From Pseudomonas sp. MRSN 12121 (GTDB lineage Bacteria; Pseudomonadota; Gammaproteobacteria; Pseudomonadales; Pseudomonadaceae), in the NCBI RefSeq assembly GCF_000931465.1, contig NZ_CP010892.1, forward strand, positions 372,001-436,000: a stretch of DNA of 64,000 nt, written 5' to 3'. The number at the start of each line of letters is the position of its first letter. The first letter of the stretch is position 1. Shown in pieces: positions 36,828 to 46,183 of the stretch. Below the pieces are notes generated by a model. That model had not been told where the DNA came from, ran no database searches, and saw only the letters and a list, made by a program, of their open reading frames with translations. The position numbers and the translations under genes were made by a program.

Positions 36828-37909
36828 GTCGATGGGGCTCCTTGTTCCAGTGGCAGAAAGATCGAGAAGGTGGTGTGGCCGGGATAGCTGTCACACTCGA
36901 TCAGGCCCTGGTGCTGGCTGATGATGTTCTGGGTAATGGCCAGGCCCAGCCCGGTACCGTCCGGACGGCCGCTGACCATGGGGAAGAAGAGGGTTTCCTG
37001 CAGTTCCGCGGGAATGCCCGGGCCGTTGTCGATGATCTCGATCTTGGTCACCAGGCGATGGCGCACATGGCCGATGGTGAACTGGCGCATGGTGCGGGTG
37101 CGCAGGGTGATGCGGCCCAGGCGCAGCTCGTTCTGGCTGCCGATGGCCTGCATGGCGTTGCGCACGATGTTGAGCACCGCCTGGATCATCTGCTCGCGGT
37201 CGATCAGCACATCGGGAATGCTCGGGTCGTAGTCGCGCACCAGGGTGATGCCGCCCTGGCTTTCGGCTTCCACCAGGCTGCCCACGCGCTCCAGCACTTC
37301 GTGCACGTTGCACAGGGCCAGCGATGGCAGCTTGTTGGAGCCGAGCATGCGGTCCACCAGGTTCCGCAGGCGGTCGGCCTCTTCGATGATGACGTTGGTG
37401 TAGTCCTTGAGGCTCTCTTCCGGCAGTTCCCGGGCCAGCAATTGCGCGGCGCCGCGGATCCCGCCGAGGGGGTTCTTGATCTCGTGGGCCAGGCCGCGCA
37501 CCAGCATCTTGCTGGTTTCCTGCTTGGACAGCTGCGCCTCTTCCTTGGTGATCCGCAGTAGGCGGTCGCGCGGGTGCACCTCCAGCAACAGCAGGGTGTC
37601 GCCGTTGCTCAGGATCGGCGTGACGGCGTAGTCCACGGTCAGGGTCTGGCCGGTCAGGGCGGTGAGCATGGCTTCGCGCTTGGTGAACGGATGCGCCTGT
37701 TCCACCGCCTGGCGCAGGGAACTGAGGGCCTCGGCCGATTCGGTGAACAGTTCGCTGATGAATTGCCCATGGCTGCGCTGACCGCTGATGGCCAGCAACA
37801 TTTCCGCCGCCGGGTTCATGTACTCAAGGCGCAGGTCGGCGTTGAGCAGGATGGTCGCGGTGGTCAGGTTGTCGAGGAGCAAACGGTGCAATTGATCGCT
37901 GATGGTCAT
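36824..37909 (-). CDS. ntrB: Nitrogen regulation sensor kinase/phosphatase NtrB
   Basis: A 361-residue cytosolic histidine kinase. An N-terminal PAS domain (about 10-120) is followed by the H-box GLAHEIKNPLGG with His142, then the ATP-binding N, G1 and G2 boxes (NIVRNAMQA, IIDNGPGIP, GRPDGTGLGLAI). It phosphorylates NtrC under nitrogen limitation and is opposed by PII. The start MTISDQLHRLLLDN is chosen by family convention; an ATG five codons upstream (37924) is also compatible with the predicted transcript start at 37939. Confidence 0.95.
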
Positions 37910-37950
37910 GGAGGGCGTGCTCATGGACGGGGCGCTGTCATCGGGAAAAT

Positions 37951-37965
37951 GCAAAAACCAAACCA
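37951..37965 (-). promoter_or_regulatory. Candidate sigma-54 promoter of ntrBC
   Basis: On the minus strand TGGTTTGGTTTTTGC keeps GG-N10-GC spacing and a TTGC -12 element; the -24 element is weaker (TGGT). Predicted start 37939, 30 bases before the chosen ntrB ATG. Confidence 0.6.
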
Positions 37966-38091
37966 AGGCTCCGAAAAGAAGCGTTGGGGCCCTGAAATGG
38001 ACGTTTAAACCGGGCATTGGCGGCGTTTTGCCGGCCTGCCTGGGTAGTTTCGAACCAAAATGGGCTGCGGATGAATAAAGGTGCGGCTTGA

Positions 38092-38108
38092 TGCACCAAT
38101 ATAGTGCG
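38092..38108 (-). promoter_or_regulatory. NtrC box upstream of ntrBC
   Basis: On the minus strand CGCACTATATTGGTGCA differs by one base from the E. coli glnA NtrC site AGCACTATATTGGTGCA as I remember it. Its centre is about 161 bases upstream of the predicted ntrB start. A second, poorer ACC-N5-GG element is near 38050-38068. Confidence 0.75.
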
Positions 38109-38211
38109 AATTCTTCGGCGGTGCGCTAAAGAGTGGCCGGGCAGCGAATGGCAGGGCACGCAAAAAGGCTCGCGCAGTGGCGGGCCTTGGCGAGTGCGGC
38201 GGGGCGAGGGC

Positions 38212-39609
38212 TCAGTGGGCCGGTTGCGGGTCCTTGTCGAGGCCCGGTCGAGTCGGGGTGGCGGGCTCGTCGGCGGTCAGGGCCTGGGGTTCCCGGGCCA
38301 GCTCGGCGGCATCCGCCTGTTCGGCGGTGGACAGCTCGCGGGCGTCATGGCCGATGCGCTTGAGCAGCAGGAGCATGCACACCAGGGAGACCAGGGCATA
38401 GCAGGCCGAGGCGATGGCGACGCCGAGAATGCTCCCGGTGTTGTTGAGAATGCCCTGGGCCAGCACCGGCGTGGCCCCACCCACCAGCAACGAGCACAGC
38501 TGGTAGGAAATCGACAGGCCGCTGTAGCGCACCCGGGTCGGGAAGGCGCGGGCCAGGATGCCGCCCACGGCGCCGTAGAACATCGAGTGCGGCACGGTGG
38601 CCAGGCACATGCCGAGCACGGCGATCCAGTAGACGCCGGTTTCCACGGCGAAGAACATCGCCGGCATCAGCACGAACTCCGGCAGCACCATCAGCACCAC
38701 GGCCTTGCGCATGTCCATGCGCGAAACCAGCAGGGCGCCCAGGGGCTGGGTGATGAACTGCACCACCAGGGCGATGACGATCACGCTGAGAAAGGTGCCC
38801 TGGCTGTAGCCCAGTTCCTTGGTGGCCCAGGACAGGGCAAAGGTGCTCTTGAAGTAGGTCACATGGATGATCGGCAGCACCCCGGCGCCCAGCAGCACCA
38901 GTTGCCAGTGGCTGCGCAGGACTTCGAGAATCGGCAGCTTGACGGTCTTCTTCTGCTGGATGAGGCGTTTCATGTCGTCCGACTCTTCGAGCTTGAGGCG
39001 AATGACCATGCCGACGATCACCAGCGCCGCCGAGAGCAGGAACGGAATGCGCCAGCCCCAGAGCAGGAAGTCGGGCGCGGGCAGGGCGCTCAGGCCGAAG
39101 AACACCAGGGTCGCCAGCAGGTTGCCCGCCGGCGAGCCCTGCTGGGCGAACGCCGCGTACAGGATGCCCTTGCCCCGGGGCGCGCTTTCGCTGGCGATGA
39201 GAATGGCGCCGCCCCATTCGCCGCCCACCGCGACACCCTGGACGATGCGCAGCAGCACCAGCACCAGCGGCGCCCAGATGCCGATCTGCGCGTAGCCGGG
39301 CAGCAGGCCGATGCAGGTGGTGGCCACGCCCATCATGACCAGGGTGATCACCAGGGTGGTCTTGCGGCCGATCCGGTCGCCCAGGTGGCCGAAGATGATG
39401 CCGCCGACGGGGCGGGCGATGAAGCCGGCCCAGAGGGTCAGGAACGAGAGCAGGGTGGCGGTGCCGGCAGGCAGGTCGGCGGGGAAGAACACCTTGCCGA
39501 AGACCAGCGCGGCGGCGATGCCGTAGGCGTAGAAGTCATACCATTCGATGGTCGTGCCGATGAACGAAGCGATGCCCGCCTTGCGGGCTTTCTGGTGGGC
39601 GGCATTCAT
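38212..39609 (-). CDS. MHS-family MFS carboxylate:H+ symporter
   Basis: A 465-residue transporter of the metabolite:H+ symporter branch of the MFS (KgtP/ShiA/ProP relatives), with 12 predicted helices. The start 'ARKAGIASFIGTTIEWYDFYAYGIAAALVFGKVFF' and loop 2/3 motif GHLGDRIGRKTTL are diagnostic. AGGA eight bases before the ATG at 39609 fixes the start over an ATG five codons earlier. The C-terminal tail (about 40 residues) is soluble and acidic. It is next to a LysR gene and an acyl-CoA degradation operon, so a mono- or dicarboxylate is the likely cargo. Confidence 0.88.
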   Translation of the reverse strand: MNAAHQKARKAGIASFIGTTIEWYDFYAYGIAAALVFGKVFFPADLPAGTATLLSFLTLWAGFIARPVGGIIFGHLGDRIGRKTTLVITLVMMGVATTCIGLLPGYAQIGIWAPLVLVLLRIVQGVAVGGEWGGAILIASESAPRGKGILYAAFAQQGSPAGNLLATLVFFGLSALPAPDFLLWGWRIPFLLSAALVIVGMVIRLKLEESDDMKRLIQQKKTVKLPILEVLRSHWQLVLLGAGVLPIIHVTYFKSTFALSWATKELGYSQGTFLSVIVIALVVQFITQPLGALLVSRMDMRKAVVLMVLPEFVLMPAMFFAVETGVYWIAVLGMCLATVPHSMFYGAVGGILARAFPTRVRYSGLSISYQLCSLLVGGATPVLAQGILNNTGSILGVAIASACYALVSLVCMLLLLKRIGHDARELSTAEQADAAELAREPQALTADEPATPTRPGLDKDPQPAH

Positions 39610-39826
39610 ATTCAATTCCTGCATGTTGTTCTTGTTATTTGCGCCCTCCGGGAAGCCGCCTGGCGACATCCCGGATGTTCATTGCACGAATGGGCGCATC
39701 ACGTAGTTGCAAGGTCCGACGGCACGGAGCCTATACAGGCAGGAATTAAAAAAATAATGATTAAATCTTATTGTTTGATACGTGATTTCGTATGGTCGGC
39801 GGCCCTCGGAACCCCCGCGCCACGGG

Positions 39827-40705
39827 CTATTGCAGGGCCTTGAGCACGGCCAGGAAACTCTCCGCGGCGGCCGACGGCTGGGCCGCATGGCGGATGGCAT
39901 GGACCTCGGACAAGGCCCCTTCGCCGTTGATGTCGCAGTAGTGCACGCCCTCCTTGCCGGTGCCCGCCAATGTCTGCGGAACCAGGGCCACGCCCATGTC
40001 GTAGGCCACCATGGCCACCACCGTTTGCCACAGCCGGGTTTCATGGCGGATGCGCGGGCTGAACCCGGCGGCCACGCAGCGGGCGATGATCAGGTCGTGG
40101 TAGTGCGGCGAGACATTGCGCGGAAACAGGATGAAATCGTCGTTGGCCAGTTCTTCCAGGTCGATGCTGGCCTTTCCCGCCAGCCGGTGGCTGCGGGGCA
40201 GGCAGCAGAGGAAGGGTTCGGCGAGCACCGGTTCGCAGCGGATGCTCTCGGGAAACTGGCCCAGGTGCACGAAACCGATATCGATCTGCCCGCGCTGCAG
40301 GGCCTGGGCCTGCTCGGCGCTGTTCATTTCCATCAGCACGATCTCGGTGTCCGGGTGATCCTGCTCGAAGGTCTTCACCGCTTGCGGCAAGCCACGGTGC
40401 AGGATGGAGTTGACGAAGCCGATGCTCAGCCGGCCGACGAACCCCTGGGCCGAGCGTAGTGTCAGGCGCCGCGCCTGCTCGGCCCGCAGCAGCAGGTAGC
40501 GGGCTTCGTCGAGCAGCACCTGGCCGGCGTTGGTCAGGCTCACCGACTTGTTGTTGCGGGTCAGCAACTGCACGTCCAGCTGGCTTTCGAGCTTCTTGAT
40601 ATCGAAGCTCAGGGCTGGCTGGGAGATGAACAGGCGAGCGGCGGCACGGCCGAAATGAAGCTCCTCGGCGACCGCGACGAAGTAACGAAGCTGCTTGAGA
40701 TCCAC
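39827..40705 (-). CDS. LysR-family transcriptional regulator
   Basis: A 292-residue LTTR. The winged helix-turn-helix (1-60) reads 'LKQLRYFVAVAEELHFGRAAARLFISQPALSFDIKKLE'. The effector domain follows from about residue 90 (GRLSIGFVNSILHRGLPQAVKTFEQDHPDTEI). It belongs to the CatR/BenM/HcaR-like set that responds to aromatic or related acids. It is divergent from the acyl-CoA dehydrogenase gene with an operator-like region between, and is the probable activator of the catabolic operon. Confidence 0.93.
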   Translation of the reverse strand: MDLKQLRYFVAVAEELHFGRAAARLFISQPALSFDIKKLESQLDVQLLTRNNKSVSLTNAGQVLLDEARYLLLRAEQARRLTLRSAQGFVGRLSIGFVNSILHRGLPQAVKTFEQDHPDTEIVLMEMNSAEQAQALQRGQIDIGFVHLGQFPESIRCEPVLAEPFLCCLPRSHRLAGKASIDLEELANDDFILFPRNVSPHYHDLIIARCVAAGFSPRIRHETRLWQTVVAMVAYDMGVALVPQTLAGTGKEGVHYCDINGEGALSEVHAIRHAAQPSAAAESFLAVLKALQ

Positions 40706-40736
40706 GCTGGCGTCCTCGCTTTACGATCTGTTTTTC

Positions 40737-40776
40737 TTATCGTAGTTGATAGATTTTGTATTAGATACTTATCGAT
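40737..40776. promoter_or_regulatory. Candidate LysR-type operator
   Basis: An AT-rich stretch holds TATC-N6-GATA (40739-40752), which gives the T-N11-A form of LTTR boxes, and GATA-CT-TATC (40765-40774). It lies in the 112-base divergent gap, with the stronger dyad nearer the regulator gene. Confidence 0.5.
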
Positions 40777-40817
40777 GGCGACTCTAGTCTCGGGGCACCA
40801 GAACCTGGAGAGACGCC

Positions 40818-42539
40818 ATGACCGCCCTGCCGGAAGCTGCCCCCGACACCCTGAATATCCCCGACAGCCGGGGCCTGAACCTGTTCGATTGCGACGCCGG
40901 CCTGGCCGCGCTGCTGGGCGTCTACCTGCCGCCGGAACTCTACGCCCAGTGGCTGCCGACCCTGCGCCAGCTCGGCGCCAGGGCCGGTGGCGAGCTGGAT
41001 GTGCTGGCGCTGTCGGCGGACAAGAACCCGCCGCAGTTGCTGCCCCGCACCCGCCGTGGCGAAGACCTGCAAAGCATCCGCAAGCACCCGGATTTCGTCG
41101 CCCTGGAGCGCGCCGCCTATGCCGAGCTGGGGCTGGCCTCCATGAGCCATTGCGCCGAGCCGGTGGCGCCGCTGGTCAAGTACGCCCTGACCTTTCTTTT
41201 CGTGCAGGCCGAGTTCGGCCTGTGCTGCCCGGTGAGCATGACCGACTCGCTGACCCGCACCCTGCGCAAGTTCGGTTCGCCGGAACTGGTGGCGCGCTAC
41301 TTGCCGTCGCTGGCCTCGCGGGATTTCGACCAGCTGTTCCAGGGCGCCATGTTCATGACCGAACAGGCGGCCGGCTCCGACGTGGCGCGCACCGAAACCC
41401 GCGCGCGCCTGGAGCACGGCGAGTGGCGCCTGTTCGGCGACAAATGGTTCTGCTCCAACCCGGACGCCGACCTGGCGATGGTCCTGGCCCGGCCGGAAGA
41501 CGCGCCAGCGGGCATGAAAGGGGTCAGCCTGTTCCTGCTGCCCAAGGTGCGCCCCGACGGTTCGCGCAACGCCTACCGGATCCTGCGCCTTAAAGACAAG
41601 CTGGGCAGTCGCTCCATGGCCAGCGGCGAGATCAGCCTGGACGGCGCCACCGCCTACCTGATCGGCGAGGTCGGCCGTGGGTTCCAGCAGATGGCCGACA
41701 TGATCAACATGTCGCGCCTGTCCAACGGCGTGCGCGCGGCCGGGTTGATGCGCCGCGGGGTCAACGAGGCGCTGTATGTGGCGCGCCATCGCCGGGCCTT
41801 CGGCCGCCATCTGATCGAAATGCCGCTGATGCAGCGCCAGTTGTTGAAAATGATGCTGCCCGCCGAGCAGGCCCGCTCGATGTTCATGCAGATCGCCAGC
41901 TTGCTGCCCAGGGCCGATGCCGGAGACGAGGCGGCGCGCAAATGCGTGCGCATCCTTACCCCGCTGATCAAGTTCCGCGCTTGCCGCGATGCGCGCCGGG
42001 TCACCGGCGATGCCATGGAGGTGCGCGGCGGGGTCGGCTACATCGAGGAGTGGAGCGATGCGCGGCTGGTGCGCGATGCCCACCTGGGCTCGATCTGGGA
42101 GGGCACCAGCAACATCGTCGCCCTGGATATCGCCCGCGCCGTGACCCGCGAGCAGGCCCTGGAACCCCTGCGGCATTACCTCGCCGGCCTGCTCGCCGAG
42201 GCCGACCTGCCGCAGGCCAGCCAGCGCCTGTTCGAGACGGCCCTGCAGCGCGCGGTCGCGGCCATCGAAAAGGTGGCGCAAGAGCACCGCGACGATCAGG
42301 TGCGCCTGGCCGGCAGCGCGCTTTATCACATCGCCACGGCGATCTTCATGGCCTGGGAGGCGAGCCGCCAGGCGCCCGATTACCGGCGTCTGGCCCTGGC
42401 GCACCTGCTGCTCCAGCACAAGCTGCTACCGCGCGACCCGCTGCGGCCGGAACCGGCGCTCGCGCCCGAGCTGCTGGCGCGCCTGGCGGATGAAAGCCCG
42501 CTGTCGAAAACCCAGGCCATGCAGTTGCTGCCGGCCTGA
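40818..42539 (+). CDS. AidB-like acyl-CoA dehydrogenase
   Basis: A 573-residue flavoprotein, longer than the usual 380-400 residues. The FAD/acyl motifs are MFMTEQAAGSDVARTETRA and KWFCSNPDADLAMVLAR. The catalytic-region segment 'RGGVGYIEEWSDARLVRDAHLGSIWEGTSNIVALDIAR' has the IWEG Glu and resembles AidB more than short-chain enzymes. A helical C-terminal extension of about 130 residues follows. It is the first gene of a five-gene operon and should introduce the alpha-beta double bond in an acyl-CoA. The chain type is unknown. Confidence 0.88.
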   Translation: MTALPEAAPDTLNIPDSRGLNLFDCDAGLAALLGVYLPPELYAQWLPTLRQLGARAGGELDVLALSADKNPPQLLPRTRRGEDLQSIRKHPDFVALERAAYAELGLASMSHCAEPVAPLVKYALTFLFVQAEFGLCCPVSMTDSLTRTLRKFGSPELVARYLPSLASRDFDQLFQGAMFMTEQAAGSDVARTETRARLEHGEWRLFGDKWFCSNPDADLAMVLARPEDAPAGMKGVSLFLLPKVRPDGSRNAYRILRLKDKLGSRSMASGEISLDGATAYLIGEVGRGFQQMADMINMSRLSNGVRAAGLMRRGVNEALYVARHRRAFGRHLIEMPLMQRQLLKMMLPAEQARSMFMQIASLLPRADAGDEAARKCVRILTPLIKFRACRDARRVTGDAMEVRGGVGYIEEWSDARLVRDAHLGSIWEGTSNIVALDIARAVTREQALEPLRHYLAGLLAEADLPQASQRLFETALQRAVAAIEKVAQEHRDDQVRLAGSALYHIATAIFMAWEASRQAPDYRRLALAHLLLQHKLLPRDPLRPEPALAPELLARLADESPLSKTQAMQLLPA

Positions 42540-42571
42540 ACGGCTCTCCCCATCTTTGTCAGAGAACAGCC

Positions 42572-43759
42572 ATGAGCAATCCACAAGGGGCCCTGCACGG
42601 CCTGAAAGTCATCGATCTGAGCCGGGTGCTGGGCGGCCCTTACTGTTCCCAGGCCCTGGCCGACCATGGCGCCGAAGTGATCAAGCTCGAACCCCTGGGC
42701 GGCGACGAGACCCGCGGTTGGGGCCCGCCCTTCGAGGGTGACGATGCGGCGTATTTCCGTGGCGTGAACCGCAACAAGCAAGGGATCGCCGTGGACCTCT
42801 CGCGGCCCGAAGGCATCCGCTTGCTGATGCGCCTGCTCGAAGGCGCCGATGTGCTGATCGAGAACTTCAAGCCCGGCACCCTGGACCGCTGGGGCATCGG
42901 TTATGCCCAGGTGCTGAGCCAGCGCTTCCCGGCGCTGATCCATTGCGCGGTCTCCGGTTTCGGCAGCGACGGTCCGCTGGGCGGCCTGCCCGGCTACGAC
43001 GCGGTGATCCAGGCGATGGCCGGGCTGATGAGCGTCAACGGCGAAGCCGAGAGCGGCCCGCTGCGTATCGGCCTGCCGATCGTCGACATGGTCACCGGGC
43101 TCAACGCCCTGGCGGGGATTCTCCTGGCGCTCAACGAGCGGCATCGCAGCGGCCTGGGGCAGTCCCTCGACATCACGCTGTACGACTGCGGCGTGTCGCT
43201 GCTGCACCCGCACCTGGCCAACTATTTCGCCGCCGGCAAGACCCCGCGGCGCACCGGCAACGCCCATCCGAACATCGCGCCCTACGACAGCTACCGCACC
43301 GGCACCGAGCCGATTTTCCTGGCGGTCGGCAACGACCGGCAGTTCGCCAAGCTGTGCGAGCAACTGGACGCTGGCGCGCTGCTCGATGACCCGCGGTTCG
43401 CCGACAACGGCCGGCGCTCGGTCAATCGTGAAGCGTTGAAGCAGGAACTGGAGGAGCGCCTGGCCAGGCACGACGGCACGCTGCTGGCGGCCCGGCTGAT
43501 CCGCCTGGGCGTGCCCTGCGGCTCGATCGCCTCGATCGACCAGGTGGTCGAGCACCCGCACACCCGGCATCGCGGCCTGCTGGTGGACATCGGCGATTAC
43601 CGCGGCGTCGGTTCGCCGGTCAAGCTGTCCCGCACCCCGGCCAGCTATCGCCATGCCCCGCCGGCGCTGGGGGCCGACACCCGCCGGGTACTCGAAGGCC
43701 TGGGCCTGGACAGCCAGACGATCGACACCCTGTACGAGCGCGGCATCGTTCGCGGCTGA
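42572..43759 (+). CDS. CaiB/BaiF-family (class III) CoA-transferase
   Basis: A 395-residue enzyme of the formyl-CoA transferase family. Family segments LKVIDLSRVLGGPYCSQALADHGAEVIKLE, VNRNKQGIAVDLSRPEG and IENFKPGTLDRWGI are present, with the catalytic Asp143 in LPGYDAVIQAMAG. Such enzymes move CoA from a donor (often succinyl-CoA) to a carboxylic acid. In this operon it is the only acid-activating enzyme, so it probably makes the acyl-CoA that the dehydrogenase acts on. Confidence 0.92.
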   Translation: MSNPQGALHGLKVIDLSRVLGGPYCSQALADHGAEVIKLEPLGGDETRGWGPPFEGDDAAYFRGVNRNKQGIAVDLSRPEGIRLLMRLLEGADVLIENFKPGTLDRWGIGYAQVLSQRFPALIHCAVSGFGSDGPLGGLPGYDAVIQAMAGLMSVNGEAESGPLRIGLPIVDMVTGLNALAGILLALNERHRSGLGQSLDITLYDCGVSLLHPHLANYFAAGKTPRRTGNAHPNIAPYDSYRTGTEPIFLAVGNDRQFAKLCEQLDAGALLDDPRFADNGRRSVNREALKQELEERLARHDGTLLAARLIRLGVPCGSIASIDQVVEHPHTRHRGLLVDIGDYRGVGSPVKLSRTPASYRHAPPALGADTRRVLEGLGLDSQTIDTLYERGIVRG

Positions 43760-43824
43760 AAGGTTATGCGCAGGAGGCCGGCTTGCGACGCGGCCCCTGG
43801 GCACCACGCGCATCAGGAGACTGC

Positions 43825-44619
43825 ATGAGTTGCCCATCCGTTAGTCCTCAACCCCTGGTTCTGCTGGAGCAGCCCGCGCCGGGCGTGGCGCTGCTGCGGC
43901 TGAACCGTCCCCAGGCCCTCAATGCGCTGAACATGGCGTTGCGCGAGGCCCTGGCCGAACACTTCCGCCGCCTGGATGACTGCCCGCAGACCCGGGTGGT
44001 GGTGCTGACCGGCGGCGACAGGGTGTTCGCCGCCGGCGCCGACCTCGGCGAGCTGGTGGAGGCCAGCGCGCTGCAACTCTATGCCCGGCACGCCGAGCGG
44101 CACTGGCAGGCGATTTCCGCGTGCCGCAAGCCGGTGATCGCGGCGGTCAACGGCTACGCTCTGGGCGGTGGCTGCGAACTGGCGATGCATTGCGACCTGA
44201 TCGTCGCCGGCCAGTCGGCGCGTTTCGCCCAGCCGGAAATCAAGGTCGGGGTGATGCCGGGGGCCGGTGGCATCCAGCGCCTGCTGCGCGCGGTCGGCAA
44301 GTTCCAGGCCCTGCGCCTGTTGCTCACCGGCTGCCAGGTGCCGGCCGACGAAGCGTTGCGCCTGGGCCTGGTCAGCGAGGTGGTGGCGGACCACGACACC
44401 CTGCCGCGCGCGCTGGCCCTGGCCAGCACCATTGCCGCCATGCCGCCGCTGGCCGTGGCGCAGATCAAGGAAGTGTTGCTGGCCGGCATGGACATGCCGC
44501 TGGAGCAGGCGCTGGTGCTGGAGCGCAAGGCCTTCCAGCTGCTGTTTGGCTCTCGTGACCAGCGCGAGGGCATGCAGGCCTTTCTGCACAAGCGCAAACC
44601 GCAATTCCAGGGGGAATGA
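43825..44619 (+). CDS. Enoyl-CoA hydratase
   Basis: A 264-residue crotonase-fold protein. The oxyanion-hole segments VFAAGADLGELVE and CRKPVIAAVNGYALGGGCELAMHCDL are present, and FAQPEIKVGVMPGAGGIQRLLRAVG carries the catalytic Glu pair region. It should hydrate the enoyl-CoA. AGGAG seven bases before the ATG at 43825 sets the start. The stop overlaps an ATG of the next frame but the next gene probably starts six bases later. Confidence 0.93.
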   Translation: MSCPSVSPQPLVLLEQPAPGVALLRLNRPQALNALNMALREALAEHFRRLDDCPQTRVVVLTGGDRVFAAGADLGELVEASALQLYARHAERHWQAISACRKPVIAAVNGYALGGGCELAMHCDLIVAGQSARFAQPEIKVGVMPGAGGIQRLLRAVGKFQALRLLLTGCQVPADEALRLGLVSEVVADHDTLPRALALASTIAAMPPLAVAQIKEVLLAGMDMPLEQALVLERKAFQLLFGSRDQREGMQAFLHKRKPQFQGE

Positions 44620-44621
44620 CC

Positions 44622-46148
44622 ATGCAACCACTGCAACGTATCGGCCTGGTCGGCACCGGGGCCATGGGCCGCGGGATTGCCCAGGTCCTGGCCCTGGCCG
44701 GGTTCGAGGTGTGCCTGTTCGATGCGCGTCCCGGCGCCGCCAGCGCGGCCCGCGAACAGTTGGCGACGACCTTCGCCCAGCAGACCGAGAAGGCGCGCAT
44801 CACCGTGCAAGCGGCCAGTGCGGCGCTGGATAACCTGAGGGTGGTCGGCAGCCTGCAAGCGCTGCGCGACTGCCAGCTGGTGATCGAGGCGATAGTCGAG
44901 GACCTGGCGGCCAAGCAGCAGCTGTTCCGGCAACTGGAGGAGGTGCTGGCGCCGCAGGCGATCCTGGCGAGCAATACCTCGTCGCTGTCGATTACCGCGA
45001 TTGCCAGCGCCTGCCGCCACCCGCAGCGGGTGGCCGGGTTGCACTTCTTCAATCCCGTACCGCGGATGCGCATCGTCGAGGTGGTCGACGGCCTCGCTAC
45101 CGATGCTGAAGTCGGGGTCTGCCTGGAGGCGCTGGTGCGGGGGCTTGGCTATCACCCGGCGCGGGTCAAGGATTCCCCCGGCTTTATCGTCAACCATGCG
45201 GGGCGCGCCTTCGGCACCGAGGCCCTGCGCATTCTCAGCGAAGGCGTGGCGCCGCCGTGGTTGATCGATGCGGTGCTGCGCGACAGCGCCGGTTTCGCCA
45301 TGGGGCCGTTCGAGCTGCTGGACCTGATCGGCCTGGATGTCAGCGCGCCGGTGATGGAATCGATCTACCGACAGTTCTATGAAGAGCCGCGTTACCGGCC
45401 GCACCCGGTGCTGCGGCTGATGCTGGCGGGCGGTCGCCTGGGGCGCAAGAGCGGCCAGGGCTTCTATGACTATGGCGAGCCGGGCGGGGCGCCGCGCCAG
45501 CGTCAGCACGTGCCGTCCTGTACGGTGTTGCCACCGGTGTGGATCGTCGCCGATGACGAAATCGGCAAGCTGCGCTTGTTGACCCTGCTCCAGCGCCTGG
45601 GGGCGCGCATCGAAAGCGCTTCGCGGCCTTCCGCCCAGGCCTTGTGCCTGGTGGCGCCGCTGGGCGAGGACGCCAGCGAATCGGCCCTGCGCCATGCCCT
45701 GGACCCGGCGCGCACGGTGGCCATCGACACCCTGCCGGAACTCGACAGCCAGCGCTGCCTGATGCTCAACCCGGCGACCCGCGCAGACATGCAGGAGGCC
45801 GCCCATGCGCTGTTCAGCGCCGATGGCGGCACAGTGACGGTGATCCGCGACAGCTGCGGCTTCATTGTCCAGCGCACCCTGGCGTCGATCGTCAACCTGG
45901 CCTGCGATATCGCCCAGCAGGGCATCGCCTCGGTGGCCGATATCGACGCGGCGGTCCGCCTGGGCCTCGGTTATCCGCTGGGGCCGCTGGAGTGGGGCGA
46001 CCAGCTGGGCGCCGGGCGGTTGTTGCAGATCCTCGAACGCCTGGACGCGCTCACCGGCGATCCGCGTTACCGCCCCAGCCCCTGGCTGCGGCGCCGGGCG
46101 CTGCTGGGGCTGTCCCTGCGCCAGCCGGAAAACCCGCTGCCGGCCTGA
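44622..46148 (+). CDS. 3-hydroxyacyl-CoA dehydrogenase (PaaH-like, 508 aa)
   Basis: The NAD-binding GLVGTGAMGRGIA begins at residue 8, catalytic His lies in RVAGLHFFNPVPRM, and the first C-terminal domain contains DSPGFIVNHAGRAFGTEAL. A second C-terminal dimerisation repeat (RDSCGFIVQRTLASIVNLACDIA...GYPLGPLEWGD) gives the roughly 500-residue length seen in PaaH/HbdH-type enzymes. GGGGGA eight bases before the ATG at 44622 is well placed; the ATG at 44616 overlaps that site and is less likely. Oxidises the 3-hydroxyacyl-CoA to 3-oxoacyl-CoA. Confidence 0.92.
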   Translation: MQPLQRIGLVGTGAMGRGIAQVLALAGFEVCLFDARPGAASAAREQLATTFAQQTEKARITVQAASAALDNLRVVGSLQALRDCQLVIEAIVEDLAAKQQLFRQLEEVLAPQAILASNTSSLSITAIASACRHPQRVAGLHFFNPVPRMRIVEVVDGLATDAEVGVCLEALVRGLGYHPARVKDSPGFIVNHAGRAFGTEALRILSEGVAPPWLIDAVLRDSAGFAMGPFELLDLIGLDVSAPVMESIYRQFYEEPRYRPHPVLRLMLAGGRLGRKSGQGFYDYGEPGGAPRQRQHVPSCTVLPPVWIVADDEIGKLRLLTLLQRLGARIESASRPSAQALCLVAPLGEDASESALRHALDPARTVAIDTLPELDSQRCLMLNPATRADMQEAAHALFSADGGTVTVIRDSCGFIVQRTLASIVNLACDIAQQGIASVADIDAAVRLGLGYPLGPLEWGDQLGAGRLLQILERLDALTGDPRYRPSPWLRRRALLGLSLRQPENPLPA

Positions 46149-46183
46149 GGCCTGTCGATTCCTATCCCTGCGAGACGCTTGTC

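Noticed and set aside
44616..44621. ATG at 44616 as the start of the 3-hydroxyacyl-CoA dehydrogenase
   Set aside because: The GGGGGA Shine-Dalgarno abuts this ATG, while it is ideally placed for the ATG at 44622.
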